From: Phyllobacteriaceae bacterium
Lineage (GTDB): Bacteria > Pseudomonadota > Alphaproteobacteria > Rhizobiales > Rhizobiaceae
DNA length: 44,388 nucleotides
NCBI GenBank assembly: GCA_023954255.1
Contig: JAMLIH010000020.1
Span: 1 to 44,388, forward strand
Direction of reading: 5' to 3'
Part shown: positions 24,535-32,524 of the stretch, piece by piece
Layout: every line of letters starts with the position of its first letter
Position numbering within the stretch: position 1 is the first letter of the stretch
The notes under the pieces: model-generated
The model's input: only the letters and a program-made list of their open reading frames with translations
What the model was told of the DNA's origin: nothing
The model's database searches: none
Position numbers and translations under genes: made by a program

Positions 24535-25704
24535 TCAGGGCTTGTAGGTCGTCGGGTCCGCAGGGTTGGCGAAGAACTGGTTGAGGTACTCGGTCGAGCC
24601 CCAGTGGTCGGCACCGACATTCAGCCAGTTCTGGGCGTTCTCGTCGCAATCCTCGGGCAGCAGTTTCATCACGTCTTCATGGGTGATGATCACCGGATCG
24701 ACGAGGATGGACTGAACCTTCGGTCCCTGGCCCTGAAGCGTACGCATCATGATGCGCCAGATCAGGTTGATGTCATCGGCCGGCGGCCAGGTCTGAACGG
24801 CAGCCGAGATCAGATCGGGGTTCTTGCGCCAGGTGCACAGGGCACCCAGTTCGCCGCCGATGGCTACCTTGACACCGGTGCGGCCGGACTGCTGAAGGGC
24901 GCGCAACACACCCATTTCGGCTGCCGACTGAACAACGATGGCGTCGAGTTTGCCCGGGTGGGTGGCGAGCCATTTCTGGACCTCGCCCTGAGCGACCTGA
25001 TCGGTCCACATGCCGGCAATGGAACCCACCACATTGATTCCGGGGGCTGTGGCAAGGCCTGCCTTGACGCCGCGGTCCTGGCTGTCGGAACCGGAGGTGC
25101 CGGGAATGCCCTCAACGACGAGGACATTGCCTTGACCGCCAAGCTCGTCAGCCATGCGCTTGCCGATCTCGAAACCGGCAACCTGATAGTTGACCGAGGA
25201 GTTGATGGCAGTATCGGCCGTGAGATAGCCGGTCATGGAGAACACCGGCACGCCCTTGTCGAAAGCATACTGCACCGTCTGGTTCAGCGCCGTCGGGTTG
25301 GAACAGCAGACGAAGATCGCGTCGACACCCTGGTCGACGAGCTGGCGCATCTGCTGGATCTGCGTCGAATCGTTCAGGTTCGACTGGGTGACGACCACCT
25401 CGCTGATGAGACCGAGTTCCTTCCATTTCGGGATGATCTCGTTCTGCAGCGGCTCCATAGCGTTGGCGCGCCAGGTGTTACCGGCATAGGACGATGCATA
25501 GCCGATCTTCCATGGTGGCGGATTCTTGGCCTTGAAATTGCGCAGCGGGCTGGCGCCCACCGGCTGCATCGGGTCGAGCATGTCGGGATTGTAGAGGCGC
25601 TTGGCGACATCGGGATCGATTTCGTCCACCCCTTCCGCATGGGCGGCAAATGCGCCGATGGCGATCATGCCTGCGGCCAATACCATTTTCTTCAGGAATC
25701 TCAT
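24535..25704 (-). CDS. Sugar-type ABC transporter substrate-binding protein
   Basis: Periplasmic binding protein of the LacI-like (Peripla_BP_4) fold, 389 residues. The signal peptide is MRFLKKMVLAAGMIAIGAFA with cleavage after AHA. Characteristic segments are WKIGYASSYAGNTWRANAMEP, QGVDAIFVCCSNPTALNQTV and NVLVVEGIPGTSGSDSQDRG, matching the ligand-cleft strands of ribose-type binding proteins. Cys-Cys in FVCCSN and two further Cys may allow a disulfide. An AGGAGGAG ribosome-binding site precedes the ATG. The ligand is not deducible from sequence; neighbours suggest a lactone, ester or hydroxy-acid rather than necessarily a sugar. Confidence 0.88.
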   Translation of the reverse strand: MRFLKKMVLAAGMIAIGAFAAHAEGVDEIDPDVAKRLYNPDMLDPMQPVGASPLRNFKAKNPPPWKIGYASSYAGNTWRANAMEPLQNEIIPKWKELGLISEVVVTQSNLNDSTQIQQMRQLVDQGVDAIFVCCSNPTALNQTVQYAFDKGVPVFSMTGYLTADTAINSSVNYQVAGFEIGKRMADELGGQGNVLVVEGIPGTSGSDSQDRGVKAGLATAPGINVVGSIAGMWTDQVAQGEVQKWLATHPGKLDAIVVQSAAEMGVLRALQQSGRTGVKVAIGGELGALCTWRKNPDLISAAVQTWPPADDINLIWRIMMRTLQGQGPKVQSILVDPVIITHEDVMKLLPEDCDENAQNWLNVGADHWGSTEYLNQFFANPADPTTYKP

Positions 25705-25839
25705 GGATTACTCCTCCTTGTTGCAAACTCTCCTGCGGGCGGAGATCCGCCCGGAGGCACTCAAATCGGGCGTTTGCCCATTATTCATCGGTTCGGTCTC
25801 CTCCCTTCGGTAACTGCCGGCTGTTAGGGGTTGCCCGCA

Positions 25840-26778
25840 TCAATCGTAAAAATCCTTCGGAGCCTTGCGGAACTCCCGCCAGTTGTCCGGATCGTGCCCG
25901 GTGACGATCATCGCATTGGTGTCGCTGGCGATCCGTCTCAGCTTCTCGACCGAGTTGGCCGCATCCGCCGACGAAACGACCAGACCGGGCAGTGCCTTGT
26001 TCTCCCAGTGGTCGAGCGTGTAGGCGGCATCGATCGTCAGCAGGACCGGACCTGTCCTGGGCAGCGTCACGAGAAAGGACTGGTGGCCGGGTGCGTGGCC
26101 GGGCGTGAAGATCATCCGGATCGTGCCGTCCCCGAACAGATCGTAATTGTCGGTGTACTCGCCGCCGAGAAACTTCCAGTTCAGTCCCGGGCGGTCGAAA
26201 TCCGCGCGTATGTAGGCGCCCGCGGAGAACCAGTGCGGCTTGAATGCGTACTCGTATTCGGCACGCTGACAGACGATCTGCGCATTGGGGAAGTGGCCGA
26301 TGGCGCCGGTGTGGTCGAGATGGAGGTGCGACTGCAGCACGTAGCGCACCGAATGGGGATCGACCCCCACCAGCCGGCACTGGTCGGTGCAGTTGTCGGC
26401 GACATCCATGATCGGATCATAGGCATCGACGACAGCGCCCCAATGGCCCCGCTTGTCGATTGCCGCCTCAATGGCGTTGCCGCCATCGATTACCACATTG
26501 CCGGCGGGATGCTTGATCAGGAACCAGGGAACCGGGATCTCGAAATCCTGCTCGCCCTGGTTCATCTTGATGTATTTGAGTTTTGTTCTCAGCGTTCCGG
26601 TCTGGAACATGTGAAGTTCGATGCCGGAGGAGTTGCCTCGCTTGCGTGACGAGCCCTGGTTTCGCTCCGAACCAAATTGCGGTCTCGGAGCAAGGCTGTC
26701 CGCGCCGACGGAGGCGCTTGGCGAGTCGGACTGTCTCGCTACGCGCTGCCCTTTTTCATCGAATTCAATGATTTTCAT
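25840..26778 (-). CDS. BlcC/AttM-like metallo-beta-lactamase-fold lactonase with N-terminal extension
   Basis: Lactonase related to AttM/BlcC of Agrobacterium, which opens gamma-butyrolactone to 4-hydroxybutyrate and also degrades acyl-homoserine lactones. The dizinc motif is HLHLDH (His151, His153, Asp155, His156), followed by TPGHAPGHQSFL, LLTIDAAYTLDHWE and VTGHDPDNW, as I remember them in AttM. The homologous part starts at about residue 53 (GIELHMFQTGTL). The first 52 residues are extra and rich in Ser/Arg/Gly, without a signal peptide. The ATG at 26778 has a GGGGA site upstream; an ATG at 26610 would remove the extension but lacks a ribosome-binding site. Confidence 0.88.
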   Translation of the reverse strand: MKIIEFDEKGQRVARQSDSPSASVGADSLAPRPQFGSERNQGSSRKRGNSSGIELHMFQTGTLRTKLKYIKMNQGEQDFEIPVPWFLIKHPAGNVVIDGGNAIEAAIDKRGHWGAVVDAYDPIMDVADNCTDQCRLVGVDPHSVRYVLQSHLHLDHTGAIGHFPNAQIVCQRAEYEYAFKPHWFSAGAYIRADFDRPGLNWKFLGGEYTDNYDLFGDGTIRMIFTPGHAPGHQSFLVTLPRTGPVLLTIDAAYTLDHWENKALPGLVVSSADAANSVEKLRRIASDTNAMIVTGHDPDNWREFRKAPKDFYD

Positions 26779-26830
26779 TCTGGATTTCCCCGGGCGTGTT
26801 TTCTCGTGCAATTGCTCGCAGGTTCATTCC

Positions 26831-27679
26831 TCAGGTGCGCTCCTCGATGATACGAAGCGCTTCCTTCAGATAGACCGCAAACAAGGGATAGTTTTCCGAC
26901 ATCGGGAAGTGGCCAATGTCTTCCATCTCGATGTAGATGCCGCCCGGAATCTGGCGCGCCGTGTTTTCGGTCGCCTCGGGAGGTGTGAGATAGTCGTAGG
27001 TGCCCGTCATCATGATCACCGGGCAGCGGCTGGTGTCGATTTCGCCAAGCTGGCCGCGCAGATCGTGATCGATCGAATAGAAAAAGAGGTCGCCTTTGAA
27101 GACTTCCGAACCCTGGGTGTAATAGTGCCAGGTCAGCCAGCGGTCCATTTCCGGACTCTGGGGCGCCATCAGATCCCAGACGCCGGAGGCGCAGACCTGT
27201 GCCGCATTGGCATGGGGATGGCGCCACCAGTCGAGGAAGAAGCCAGGCGCATGCTCGGCAGCCTCCACCGGGATGACCGCCCGGAACTTGTCGGGGTGGT
27301 GAAGGGCAAGCTGCAGCGCCACGTTGCCGCCGAAGGACGAACCCATGAAGATCGGATTCTCCAGTTCCAGGGCGTCGCAGAATGCAACGATGAAATTCAT
27401 GTAGTGCTCGGCGGTCAGCCGGTATTCCTCTTTCCACCACTCCTTGTTGTGTGGCGGATCGGACTTGCCGTGGCGCGCCAGATCGTAGGCGATCACGTCG
27501 TAGTTTGCGGTTACATCGGGATCTTCCAGCAAATCGCGCCACTGGTGATTGTGGCAACCGGCAGTGTGCTGGCAGACCAGCGGAACCCCGTCCCCGTTGC
27601 GCAAATAGAAGACCTTGTACTCGCATCCATCGACTTCGATGGTGACGTAACGCCCGACTACCGGCGAATGCTTGGCCAT
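26831..27679 (-). CDS. Alpha/beta-hydrolase fold protein
   Basis: Cytosolic hydrolase of 282 residues. The nucleophile elbow is MGSSFGGN (Ser115), an oxyanion-side motif is CQHTAGCHNHQWRDLL, and YDLARHGKSDPP follows strand 4. A C-terminal MMTGTYDYLTPPEAT supplies the acid and DIGHFPMSEN the catalytic His. The lid region has many Trp/His (FFLDWWRHPHANAA). It lies 52 bases before the lactonase gene. A carboxylesterase or lactone hydrolase acting ahead of the GHB pathway is plausible; the substrate is unknown. Confidence 0.85.
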   Translation of the reverse strand: MAKHSPVVGRYVTIEVDGCEYKVFYLRNGDGVPLVCQHTAGCHNHQWRDLLEDPDVTANYDVIAYDLARHGKSDPPHNKEWWKEEYRLTAEHYMNFIVAFCDALELENPIFMGSSFGGNVALQLALHHPDKFRAVIPVEAAEHAPGFFLDWWRHPHANAAQVCASGVWDLMAPQSPEMDRWLTWHYYTQGSEVFKGDLFFYSIDHDLRGQLGEIDTSRCPVIMMTGTYDYLTPPEATENTARQIPGGIYIEMEDIGHFPMSENYPLFAVYLKEALRIIEERT

Positions 27680-27740
27680 GAGAAACTCCGTGGGATTTCG
27701 GTCGGTGCCATTTTCGGCACCAGGTTGAACTCGCTCCGGT

Positions 27741-28130
27741 TCACACCGGAACGCCGACTTTGCGCAGCAGTTCGAACTGGATGGTGAAATTGCGCAGGTT
27801 CTGCATCAGGACGAGCAGATTGCCCTCCAATTTCAGATCGCGGCGGAAGCTCGCCGACCAGATGCCGTGATACATCGGGGCCGGAACCGGCCGGGCAAAT
27901 TCGCGCCAGGTATCGGGGCTGGCGCGCAGCGCAAAGTCATAGGAATCGAGTGGACCGGGATCGATGTTGACCTCGTGCACCCGGCCGTCGACCATGCGCA
28001 CGATGACTTTCGCCGCCCCCATGTCCCAAAGATAGGTACAGGTGAAATAGCGCGCCATGGCACCAATTGCCGGATCGCGATCCGAGGCTTCACTGAACCT
28101 GGTGGCCCAGTCCTTCACGCTCATAGCCAT
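27741..28130 (-). CDS. SCP2-like small protein, first gene of the block
   Basis: 129-residue protein without signal or membrane segment. The pattern, an amphipathic N-terminus (KDWATRFSEASDRDP), a beta region (VIVRMVDGRVHEVNIDPG), FALRASPDTWREFARP and a final LKLEGNLLVLMQNLRNFTIQF, resembles sterol-carrier-protein-2 folds, which bind lipophilic molecules. This is a fold-level guess. The ATG at 28130 is chosen for its GGAGG site 5 bases upstream. As first gene after the IclR-controlled promoter region it belongs to the block and could bind a hydrophobic substrate or product. Confidence 0.6.
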   Translation of the reverse strand: MAMSVKDWATRFSEASDRDPAIGAMARYFTCTYLWDMGAAKVIVRMVDGRVHEVNIDPGPLDSYDFALRASPDTWREFARPVPAPMYHGIWSASFRRDLKLEGNLLVLMQNLRNFTIQFELLRKVGVPV

Positions 28131-28172
28131 GCCTTCCTCCCGACTAAGCACTTACGCTAGATTGAAAAGCCA

Positions 28173-28253
28173 TTCAGTTTGATCGAACGGGTTGAAAACG
28201 ATTCCGTTTTCGGTCTACTGTTCAGAATACTGAACACAATTCAGTGTCTTGAA
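28173..28253. promoter_or_regulatory. Palindromic operator cluster between the IclR gene and the 13-gene block
   Basis: The 192-base divergent region contains a perfect inverted repeat TGTTCAG-AATA-CTGAACA (28219-28236), an imperfect copy TTCAGTGTCTTGAA (28240-28253) and a third, TTCAGTTTGATCGAA (28173-28187). All share TTCAG/TTGAA-type half sites. IclR relatives such as BlcR bind paired inverted repeats in this position; binding by the neighbouring regulator is inferred. Confidence 0.6.
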
Positions 28254-28322
28254 CTGTATTCATCCGTTCTGACGACTGTCAAGATACAATTGGGAATCGG
28301 TGCAAGTTTCTGGAGGCCGACA

Positions 28323-29144
28323 ATGGATCAGCAAAACACCAAACTGGTGCCGGCGGTCGAGCGGGCGACGCGTATCCTCGATTACGTCGCGCGCAACCGC
28401 AATCATCCGACCCTGTCGGAGCTTTCGCGGGAACTGCGAATGGCAAAAAGCACCACCCATACTTTGTGCCAGACCCTCGTGGAACTTAACCTTCTGATCC
28501 GCAGATCCGACCAGACCTACCAGCTCGGACCGCATCTGATGCGCTGGTCGAACGCCTTTGCCCGCCAATCGGACGTTGCAACCGAATTCGCCTCGATCTG
28601 GGACAAGGAAACCGAAATGCCGGGCGCCACGATTACCCTGACGGTACTCGAGGGCTCGGAGGTGATCTACATCGCCGCCCGAAATTCCGCGGTCAGCCAC
28701 TCGCTGGTGGATTTCCGGGTGGGCATGCGGCTTCCCGCCGCTTTCACGGCCACGGGCAAATCCTTCCTCAGCTACATGAGCGATTTCGAGGTCAAGCGGC
28801 TCTATTCGGACGGGCTGCCGGAGCCGCGGACGAAGCACAGCGTGCAATCCGTCGACAAGCTGCTGGGGGAACTCAACCAGATTCGAAAGCTCGGATATTC
28901 GATCGACAATCAGCAGGTCGCCGACGGAATCATCTGCTTTGGCGCATCCGTTCTCGACTCCCGAAATGCACCCATCGCCGGGGTCGCGGTCAGCCTGCTG
29001 ATCGAGGATGTCACGGAGGAGGATCGCGAGCGGATCATCGAAAACATCAAGCGGATTGCCTCGCGCCTTTCGGTGCGCATGTTTGATCTGACTGAACGCC
29101 CGGGAACGCTGGGCCCGCTGTTTCAATGCCGGATGAGCGAGTGA
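28323..29144 (+). CDS. IclR-family transcriptional regulator (BlcR-like by context)
   Basis: 273-residue IclR regulator: winged helix at about residues 8-75 (PAVERATRILDYVARN, then TLSELSRELRMAKSTTHTL) and the effector-binding domain from about 95 on (FRVGMRLPAAFTATGKSFLS, DNQQVADGIICFGASVLD). In Agrobacterium the blc operon is repressed by an IclR protein, BlcR/AttJ, released by succinate semialdehyde or gamma-butyrolactone; the same partners are present here. The start is ATG 28323 with TGGAGG 6 bases upstream. The 3' end overlaps the convergent thioredoxin-reductase-like gene by 22 bases. Confidence 0.88.
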   Translation: MDQQNTKLVPAVERATRILDYVARNRNHPTLSELSRELRMAKSTTHTLCQTLVELNLLIRRSDQTYQLGPHLMRWSNAFARQSDVATEFASIWDKETEMPGATITLTVLEGSEVIYIAARNSAVSHSLVDFRVGMRLPAAFTATGKSFLSYMSDFEVKRLYSDGLPEPRTKHSVQSVDKLLGELNQIRKLGYSIDNQQVADGIICFGASVLDSRNAPIAGVAVSLLIEDVTEEDRERIIENIKRIASRLSVRMFDLTERPGTLGPLFQCRMSE

Positions 29145-30016
29145 TGTGCACCGGCCGCCGCCATGACCTCCGCAGCAGCGGCCGTCGCATTCGCCATGGC
29201 GCTTGCCGCATCGCCCGCCGCGAAAACACCGGGCACGGAAGTCTGCTGCATCCTGTCGGCAATGATGAAAGGCCCGCTGGGACCGTCACCGAACGCGCAA
29301 CCGAGCCTTTCTGCCAGATCGCTTGCCGGTTCCGTCCGTGGCGCAATGAACAGACCGGCGACCCCGACCGTTCTGCCATCGGCAAGGCGGACGGCTTCGA
29401 GCGCCGGGCTCTTTCCGAGCAGTTCGACAACCGGCGTCCGCTCGATCTTCGTACCGCGTGCCGCAAGCGCTGCTTCCTGCTCTGGCGTCGGCGTGAAGGC
29501 ATTGTGGGTGAACAGGGTCGTAGGACCCCAGTCCGGCACCAGCAAGGCATGATGCATCGCCAATTCGCTTGAGGCCAGAACGCCGACGGGGCGCTGATTC
29601 AGCTCGTAGCCGTGGCAATAGGGACAATGCAGGACACTGATCCCCCAGCGCTCTTCCAGGCCCGGCAATTGCGGCAGATGATCCCGAACCCCTGTGGCGA
29701 GGATGATGCGGCCGGCTGCCGCTTCATTGCCATCGGCCAGCGAGATTCGAAAGCCCTGCTCCGCTGCAACCGCATCGACCGCCTGTCCTTCGCGCTGTTC
29801 CACGGTCTCATAGCGGGCCAGCTGACCTGCAGCGGTTGCCATGATGGCCGAGGGCGGCTGACCGTCCTGACCGAGAAATCCGTGTGACGTGCGGGCGAAG
29901 CGGTTACGGGGTTTGCCGCTGTCGATAAGCAGCACGCGCCGCCGGGCGCGGCCCAGTTGCAGCGCTGCCGACTGACCGGCGAAACTACCGCCGACAATGA
30001 CGATATCGAAATCCAT
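29123..30016 (-). CDS. Thioredoxin-reductase-like FAD/NAD(P) oxidoreductase
   Basis: 297-residue pyridine nucleotide-disulfide oxidoreductase. It begins with the FAD motif FDIVIVGGSFAGQSAALQLG, continues with LATGVRD and the redox motif CPYCHGYE (CxxC) and ends with a second FAD segment VPGVFAAGDAAS. The central NAD(P) domain has GVLASSELAMHHALLVPDW, without a typical GxGxxA/G pattern. The size and CPYC-H-G resemble small thioredoxin-reductase-like proteins often paired with an Rrf2 or MarR regulator, and an Rrf2 gene diverges from it here. The physiological electron acceptor is unknown. The ATG at 30016 has GGAG upstream. Confidence 0.87.
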   Translation of the reverse strand: MDFDIVIVGGSFAGQSAALQLGRARRRVLLIDSGKPRNRFARTSHGFLGQDGQPPSAIMATAAGQLARYETVEQREGQAVDAVAAEQGFRISLADGNEAAAGRIILATGVRDHLPQLPGLEERWGISVLHCPYCHGYELNQRPVGVLASSELAMHHALLVPDWGPTTLFTHNAFTPTPEQEAALAARGTKIERTPVVELLGKSPALEAVRLADGRTVGVAGLFIAPRTEPASDLAERLGCAFGDGPSGPFIIADRMQQTSVPGVFAAGDAASAMANATAAAAEVMAAAGAHHSLIRH

Positions 30017-30143
30017 GAGGCACTCTCCAATTACGTATCTTTTCGAGTTACGGGATGGATCGCGCGGCGTCAACTCAAAAAACTTTTATTGTTACATGAG
30101 TGAAGCAATGCTAGGAAACAGCGTGAGTTGAAAGGGTTCCCCC

Positions 30144-30611
30144 ATGCCTCGTGATAGCCGCATGTCTCGGATGCTGCATGTGCTGATCCATATGGGCAGG
30201 CATGTGGAGCGCGCCACCTCGGAGCAGATTGCGAAGATGCTTGCGACGAACCCCGTTGTCGTGCGCCGCATGATGGCGGGACTGCGCGACAAGGACTATG
30301 TCATCTCCGAAAAGGGCCATGGCGGCGGCTGGGAACTGGCCTGCGGTCTTGAGGCCATCACGCTGCTGGATGTCTACCGCGCCATCGGCGAGCCGCCACT
30401 GTTTTCCATCGGACCGCATGCCGATCATCCCGACTGCCTTGTGGAACAGGCGGTGGATGCGCGCGTGGATGCTGCACTGGGCGAGGCGGAAGCCCTGCTG
30501 ATGAAACGGTTCGGTGAAATCACCGTTGCCGATCTGGCGGAGGATTTCGAGGCACGCATGGCAGAGCGCCCTGCAGCAGGCGTCCATGGCGTCTGTTCAA
30601 GCGCCACGTAA
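30144..30611 (+). CDS. Rrf2-family transcriptional regulator
   Basis: 155-residue winged-helix protein with ATSEQIAKMLATNPVVVRRMMAGL followed by the GHGGGWEL wing, both typical of Rrf2. The three-Cys cluster that binds [2Fe-2S] in IscR/NsrR is missing: the effector region has a single Cys in HPDCLVEQ, so it is a cluster-free type. It is divergent from the thioredoxin-reductase-like gene across 127 bases, and most likely controls that gene and itself. AAGGG precedes the ATG. Confidence 0.88.
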   Translation: MPRDSRMSRMLHVLIHMGRHVERATSEQIAKMLATNPVVVRRMMAGLRDKDYVISEKGHGGGWELACGLEAITLLDVYRAIGEPPLFSIGPHADHPDCLVEQAVDARVDAALGEAEALLMKRFGEITVADLAEDFEARMAERPAAGVHGVCSSAT

Positions 30612-30680
30612 CGCGATTCCTGCGGCCCAGGGACCTCCCCCTTTTTTTATCTATCTGATTTTTATCGATTTTTTATGCCC

Positions 30681-30798
30681 TGTGCGGAATCGCACATCGC
30701 CGGGACGGCAAAAACGGCATGTTTGTCTCATCGAAAGGGAACTTTCTGCCAGGCAGGAACGTTTCAGGAGAGACAAACAGGAGAAGGCAAAGGCCTTT
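30681..30798 (+). promoter_or_regulatory. Palindrome-rich leader of the PRC-barrel gene
   Basis: Upstream of the ATG at 30806 lie a 16-base palindrome TGTGCG-GAAT-CGCACA (30681-30696); a 10-bp perfect inverted repeat TGTTTGTCTC (30720-30729) / GAGACAAACA (30770-30779); between its arms a hairpin GAAAG-GGAA-CTTTC (30733-30746) and TGCC-A-GGCA (30747-30755); and the palindrome AAAGGCCTTT (30789-30798) next to the ribosome-binding site. This could fold as a multi-branched mRNA leader or serve as repeated protein-binding sites. Confidence 0.5.
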
Positions 30799-30805
30799 AG
30801 GATCG

Positions 30806-31246
30806 ATGAAAAACAAACTTGCAGCAGCCATCGTTATCGCAGCATCCCTGAGCGGTGTATTCGCGGCATCGGGCACGGCACAGGCCGGCGAGTATGCTCT
30901 TTTCAACAAGCCGATCGCCCTGGCCTATGCCCCCGAAAGCAACGCCATGGGCAACCAGTTCGAGCAGTTCGAGGACTTCGAGGAAGAACACGAACTCAAC
31001 GATGCCTGGCTCGGCATGCCGGTCCATTCGGCAGACGGCGAACTGATCGGTTTCGTCGAGGACGCCTATCTCGATGCAAACGGCAATGTGGAAGAACTGC
31101 TGGTCAGCCTGAGCGACCACAACTACGCCGTCTATGTCGATGCCGCCAAAACCGAACTTACCGACTCGGAAGTTGCCGTCGCCCTTCCCGCCAGCACCAT
31201 TGCAGGTCTGGAACGCGCAGAAGACTATCAGCTGGTCCAGCGCTGA
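30806..31246 (+). CDS. Exported PRC-barrel-like protein
   Basis: 146-residue protein with a signal peptide (MKNKLAAAIVIAASLSGVFA, cleavage after AQA). The mature part has an acidic stretch (QFEQFEDFEEEHELNDAW) and a PRC-barrel-like domain (MPVHSADGELIGFVEDAYLD...GNVEELLVSL). Such periplasmic PRC proteins occur widely in rhizobia; their role is not well defined. AGGA lies close before the ATG. The long palindromic leader suggests post-transcriptional or multi-site control. Confidence 0.75.
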   Translation: MKNKLAAAIVIAASLSGVFAASGTAQAGEYALFNKPIALAYAPESNAMGNQFEQFEDFEEEHELNDAWLGMPVHSADGELIGFVEDAYLDANGNVEELLVSLSDHNYAVYVDAAKTELTDSEVAVALPASTIAGLERAEDYQLVQR

Positions 31247-31307
31247 GGTCCGGCGCCCGCAGGTCCCTGACCTTGGCATCATACGGGCGCAATGATACGC
31301 TGCGCGC

Positions 31308-32453
31308 ATGATCTTCGTTGCCAGAAACCAAAGCGGCGAAACCGTCGAATACAGGGACACCAAGCGCTGGCTCTGGATATTGTCGGTATTGTCGCCGGCG
31401 GTTCCCATGGTCGCCGTGCTTGCGATGATCGGCAGCGGCAATCCGATCTGGTCGCTGGTGCCGCTGGCCTTCTACTATGTTGCCGTTCCCATGCTTGATG
31501 CCGCCTTTGGCGAGGACGACGACAACCCGCCCGAAGCGGTGATCGAAGCGCTGTCCTCCGACAATTACTACCGGGTGCTGCTGTTTGTATCGATACCGGT
31601 TTTCTACGGCAGTTTTCTCATCTCGATGTATGCGGCGATGCAGGCTGCGACGCCCTGGTGGGCGATGCTGGCACTGGCATGGAGCGCGGGCGTTGCTTCC
31701 GGCGCGGGTATCACGGTCGGCCATGAACTGGGCCACAAACCCAACCGGGCGGACCAGTGGGGCGCAAAGGCCATACTGGCGCTGACGGGCTATGGCCATT
31801 TTTCCATCGAGCACAATCGCGGCCACCACGTGATGGTCGCCACACCGGAGGATCCGGCCTCGGCCAGGCTGGGCGAAAGCGTCTACCGCTTCGCGCTGCG
31901 GGAAATACCGGGCGCGGCGCGGCGTGCGATTGCGCTCGAGCGGGAACGGCTGGCGCGCAAGGGGCTGCCGTTCTGGCACTGGCGCAACGACATCCTGCAG
32001 TCGGGCGCGATCACGGTTGGGATGGCAATTGCTCTGACGGCATGGCTGGGACCGCTGGTTCTGCCGCTGCTGGCGGTTCATCACCTTGTCGGCTGGCTGC
32101 AACTGACCTTCGCCAATTATGTGGAACATTACGGGCTGCTGCGCGAAAAGCGGCCCGACGGACGCTACATGCCCTGCGAGCCGCGGCACTCCTGGAACAC
32201 CAACCACATCGTGTCAAACCTGATGCTGTTCCACCTGCAGCGCCATTCCGACCATCATGCCAACCCGCTGCGGCCCTACCAGACCCTGCGCAATTTCGAC
32301 GATCTGCCACGCCTGCCGAGCGGTTATCCGGGATGTTATGTGCTGGCGGTCATGCCACCGGCCTGGTTTCGCGTGATGGACCCGAAGGTCCTTGCCTGGG
32401 CCGGCGGCGATCTCTCGAGGACAAACCACGTCCCCGGTTACCTGCCCGGTTAG
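31308..32453 (+). CDS. alkB: Alkane 1-monooxygenase (AlkB)
   Basis: Membrane di-iron hydroxylase converting n-alkanes to 1-alkanols. The 381-residue protein has five to six hydrophobic helices and all histidine boxes: HELGHK (139-144), EHNRGHH (168-174), and LQRHSDHHANP near 312-322, plus the AlkB-specific NYVEHYGL motif. No rubredoxin or rubredoxin reductase gene is adjacent, so electrons must come from elsewhere. It converges on the OmpA-type lipoprotein gene across a bidirectional terminator. Confidence 0.93.
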   Translation: MIFVARNQSGETVEYRDTKRWLWILSVLSPAVPMVAVLAMIGSGNPIWSLVPLAFYYVAVPMLDAAFGEDDDNPPEAVIEALSSDNYYRVLLFVSIPVFYGSFLISMYAAMQAATPWWAMLALAWSAGVASGAGITVGHELGHKPNRADQWGAKAILALTGYGHFSIEHNRGHHVMVATPEDPASARLGESVYRFALREIPGAARRAIALERERLARKGLPFWHWRNDILQSGAITVGMAIALTAWLGPLVLPLLAVHHLVGWLQLTFANYVEHYGLLREKRPDGRYMPCEPRHSWNTNHIVSNLMLFHLQRHSDHHANPLRPYQTLRNFDDLPRLPSGYPGCYVLAVMPPAWFRVMDPKVLAWAGGDLSRTNHVPGYLPG

Positions 32454-32469
32454 CGGCTGCAATGAAAAA

Positions 32470-32507
32470 CCCCGGACCGCCAAATTGGCCGTCCGGGGTA
32501 GTTTTTT
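32470..32507. terminator. Bidirectional rho-independent terminator
   Basis: CCCCGGAC-C-GCC pairs with GGC-C-GTCCGGGG around the loop AAATT (one C/C mismatch); GTTTTTT follows on the plus strand and GAAAAA precedes it, giving a T run for the minus strand too. It sits between convergent alkB and the OmpA-type gene. Confidence 0.9.
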
Positions 32508-32524
32508 AGCGCCTGCCGGTTTTC

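Noticed and set aside
25840-26778. Calling the lactonase a dedicated quorum-quenching AHL lactonase
   Set aside because: AttM relatives do degrade acyl-homoserine lactones, but the company of GHB and succinate-semialdehyde dehydrogenases points to gamma-butyrolactone-type catabolism; no luxI/luxR genes are nearby.
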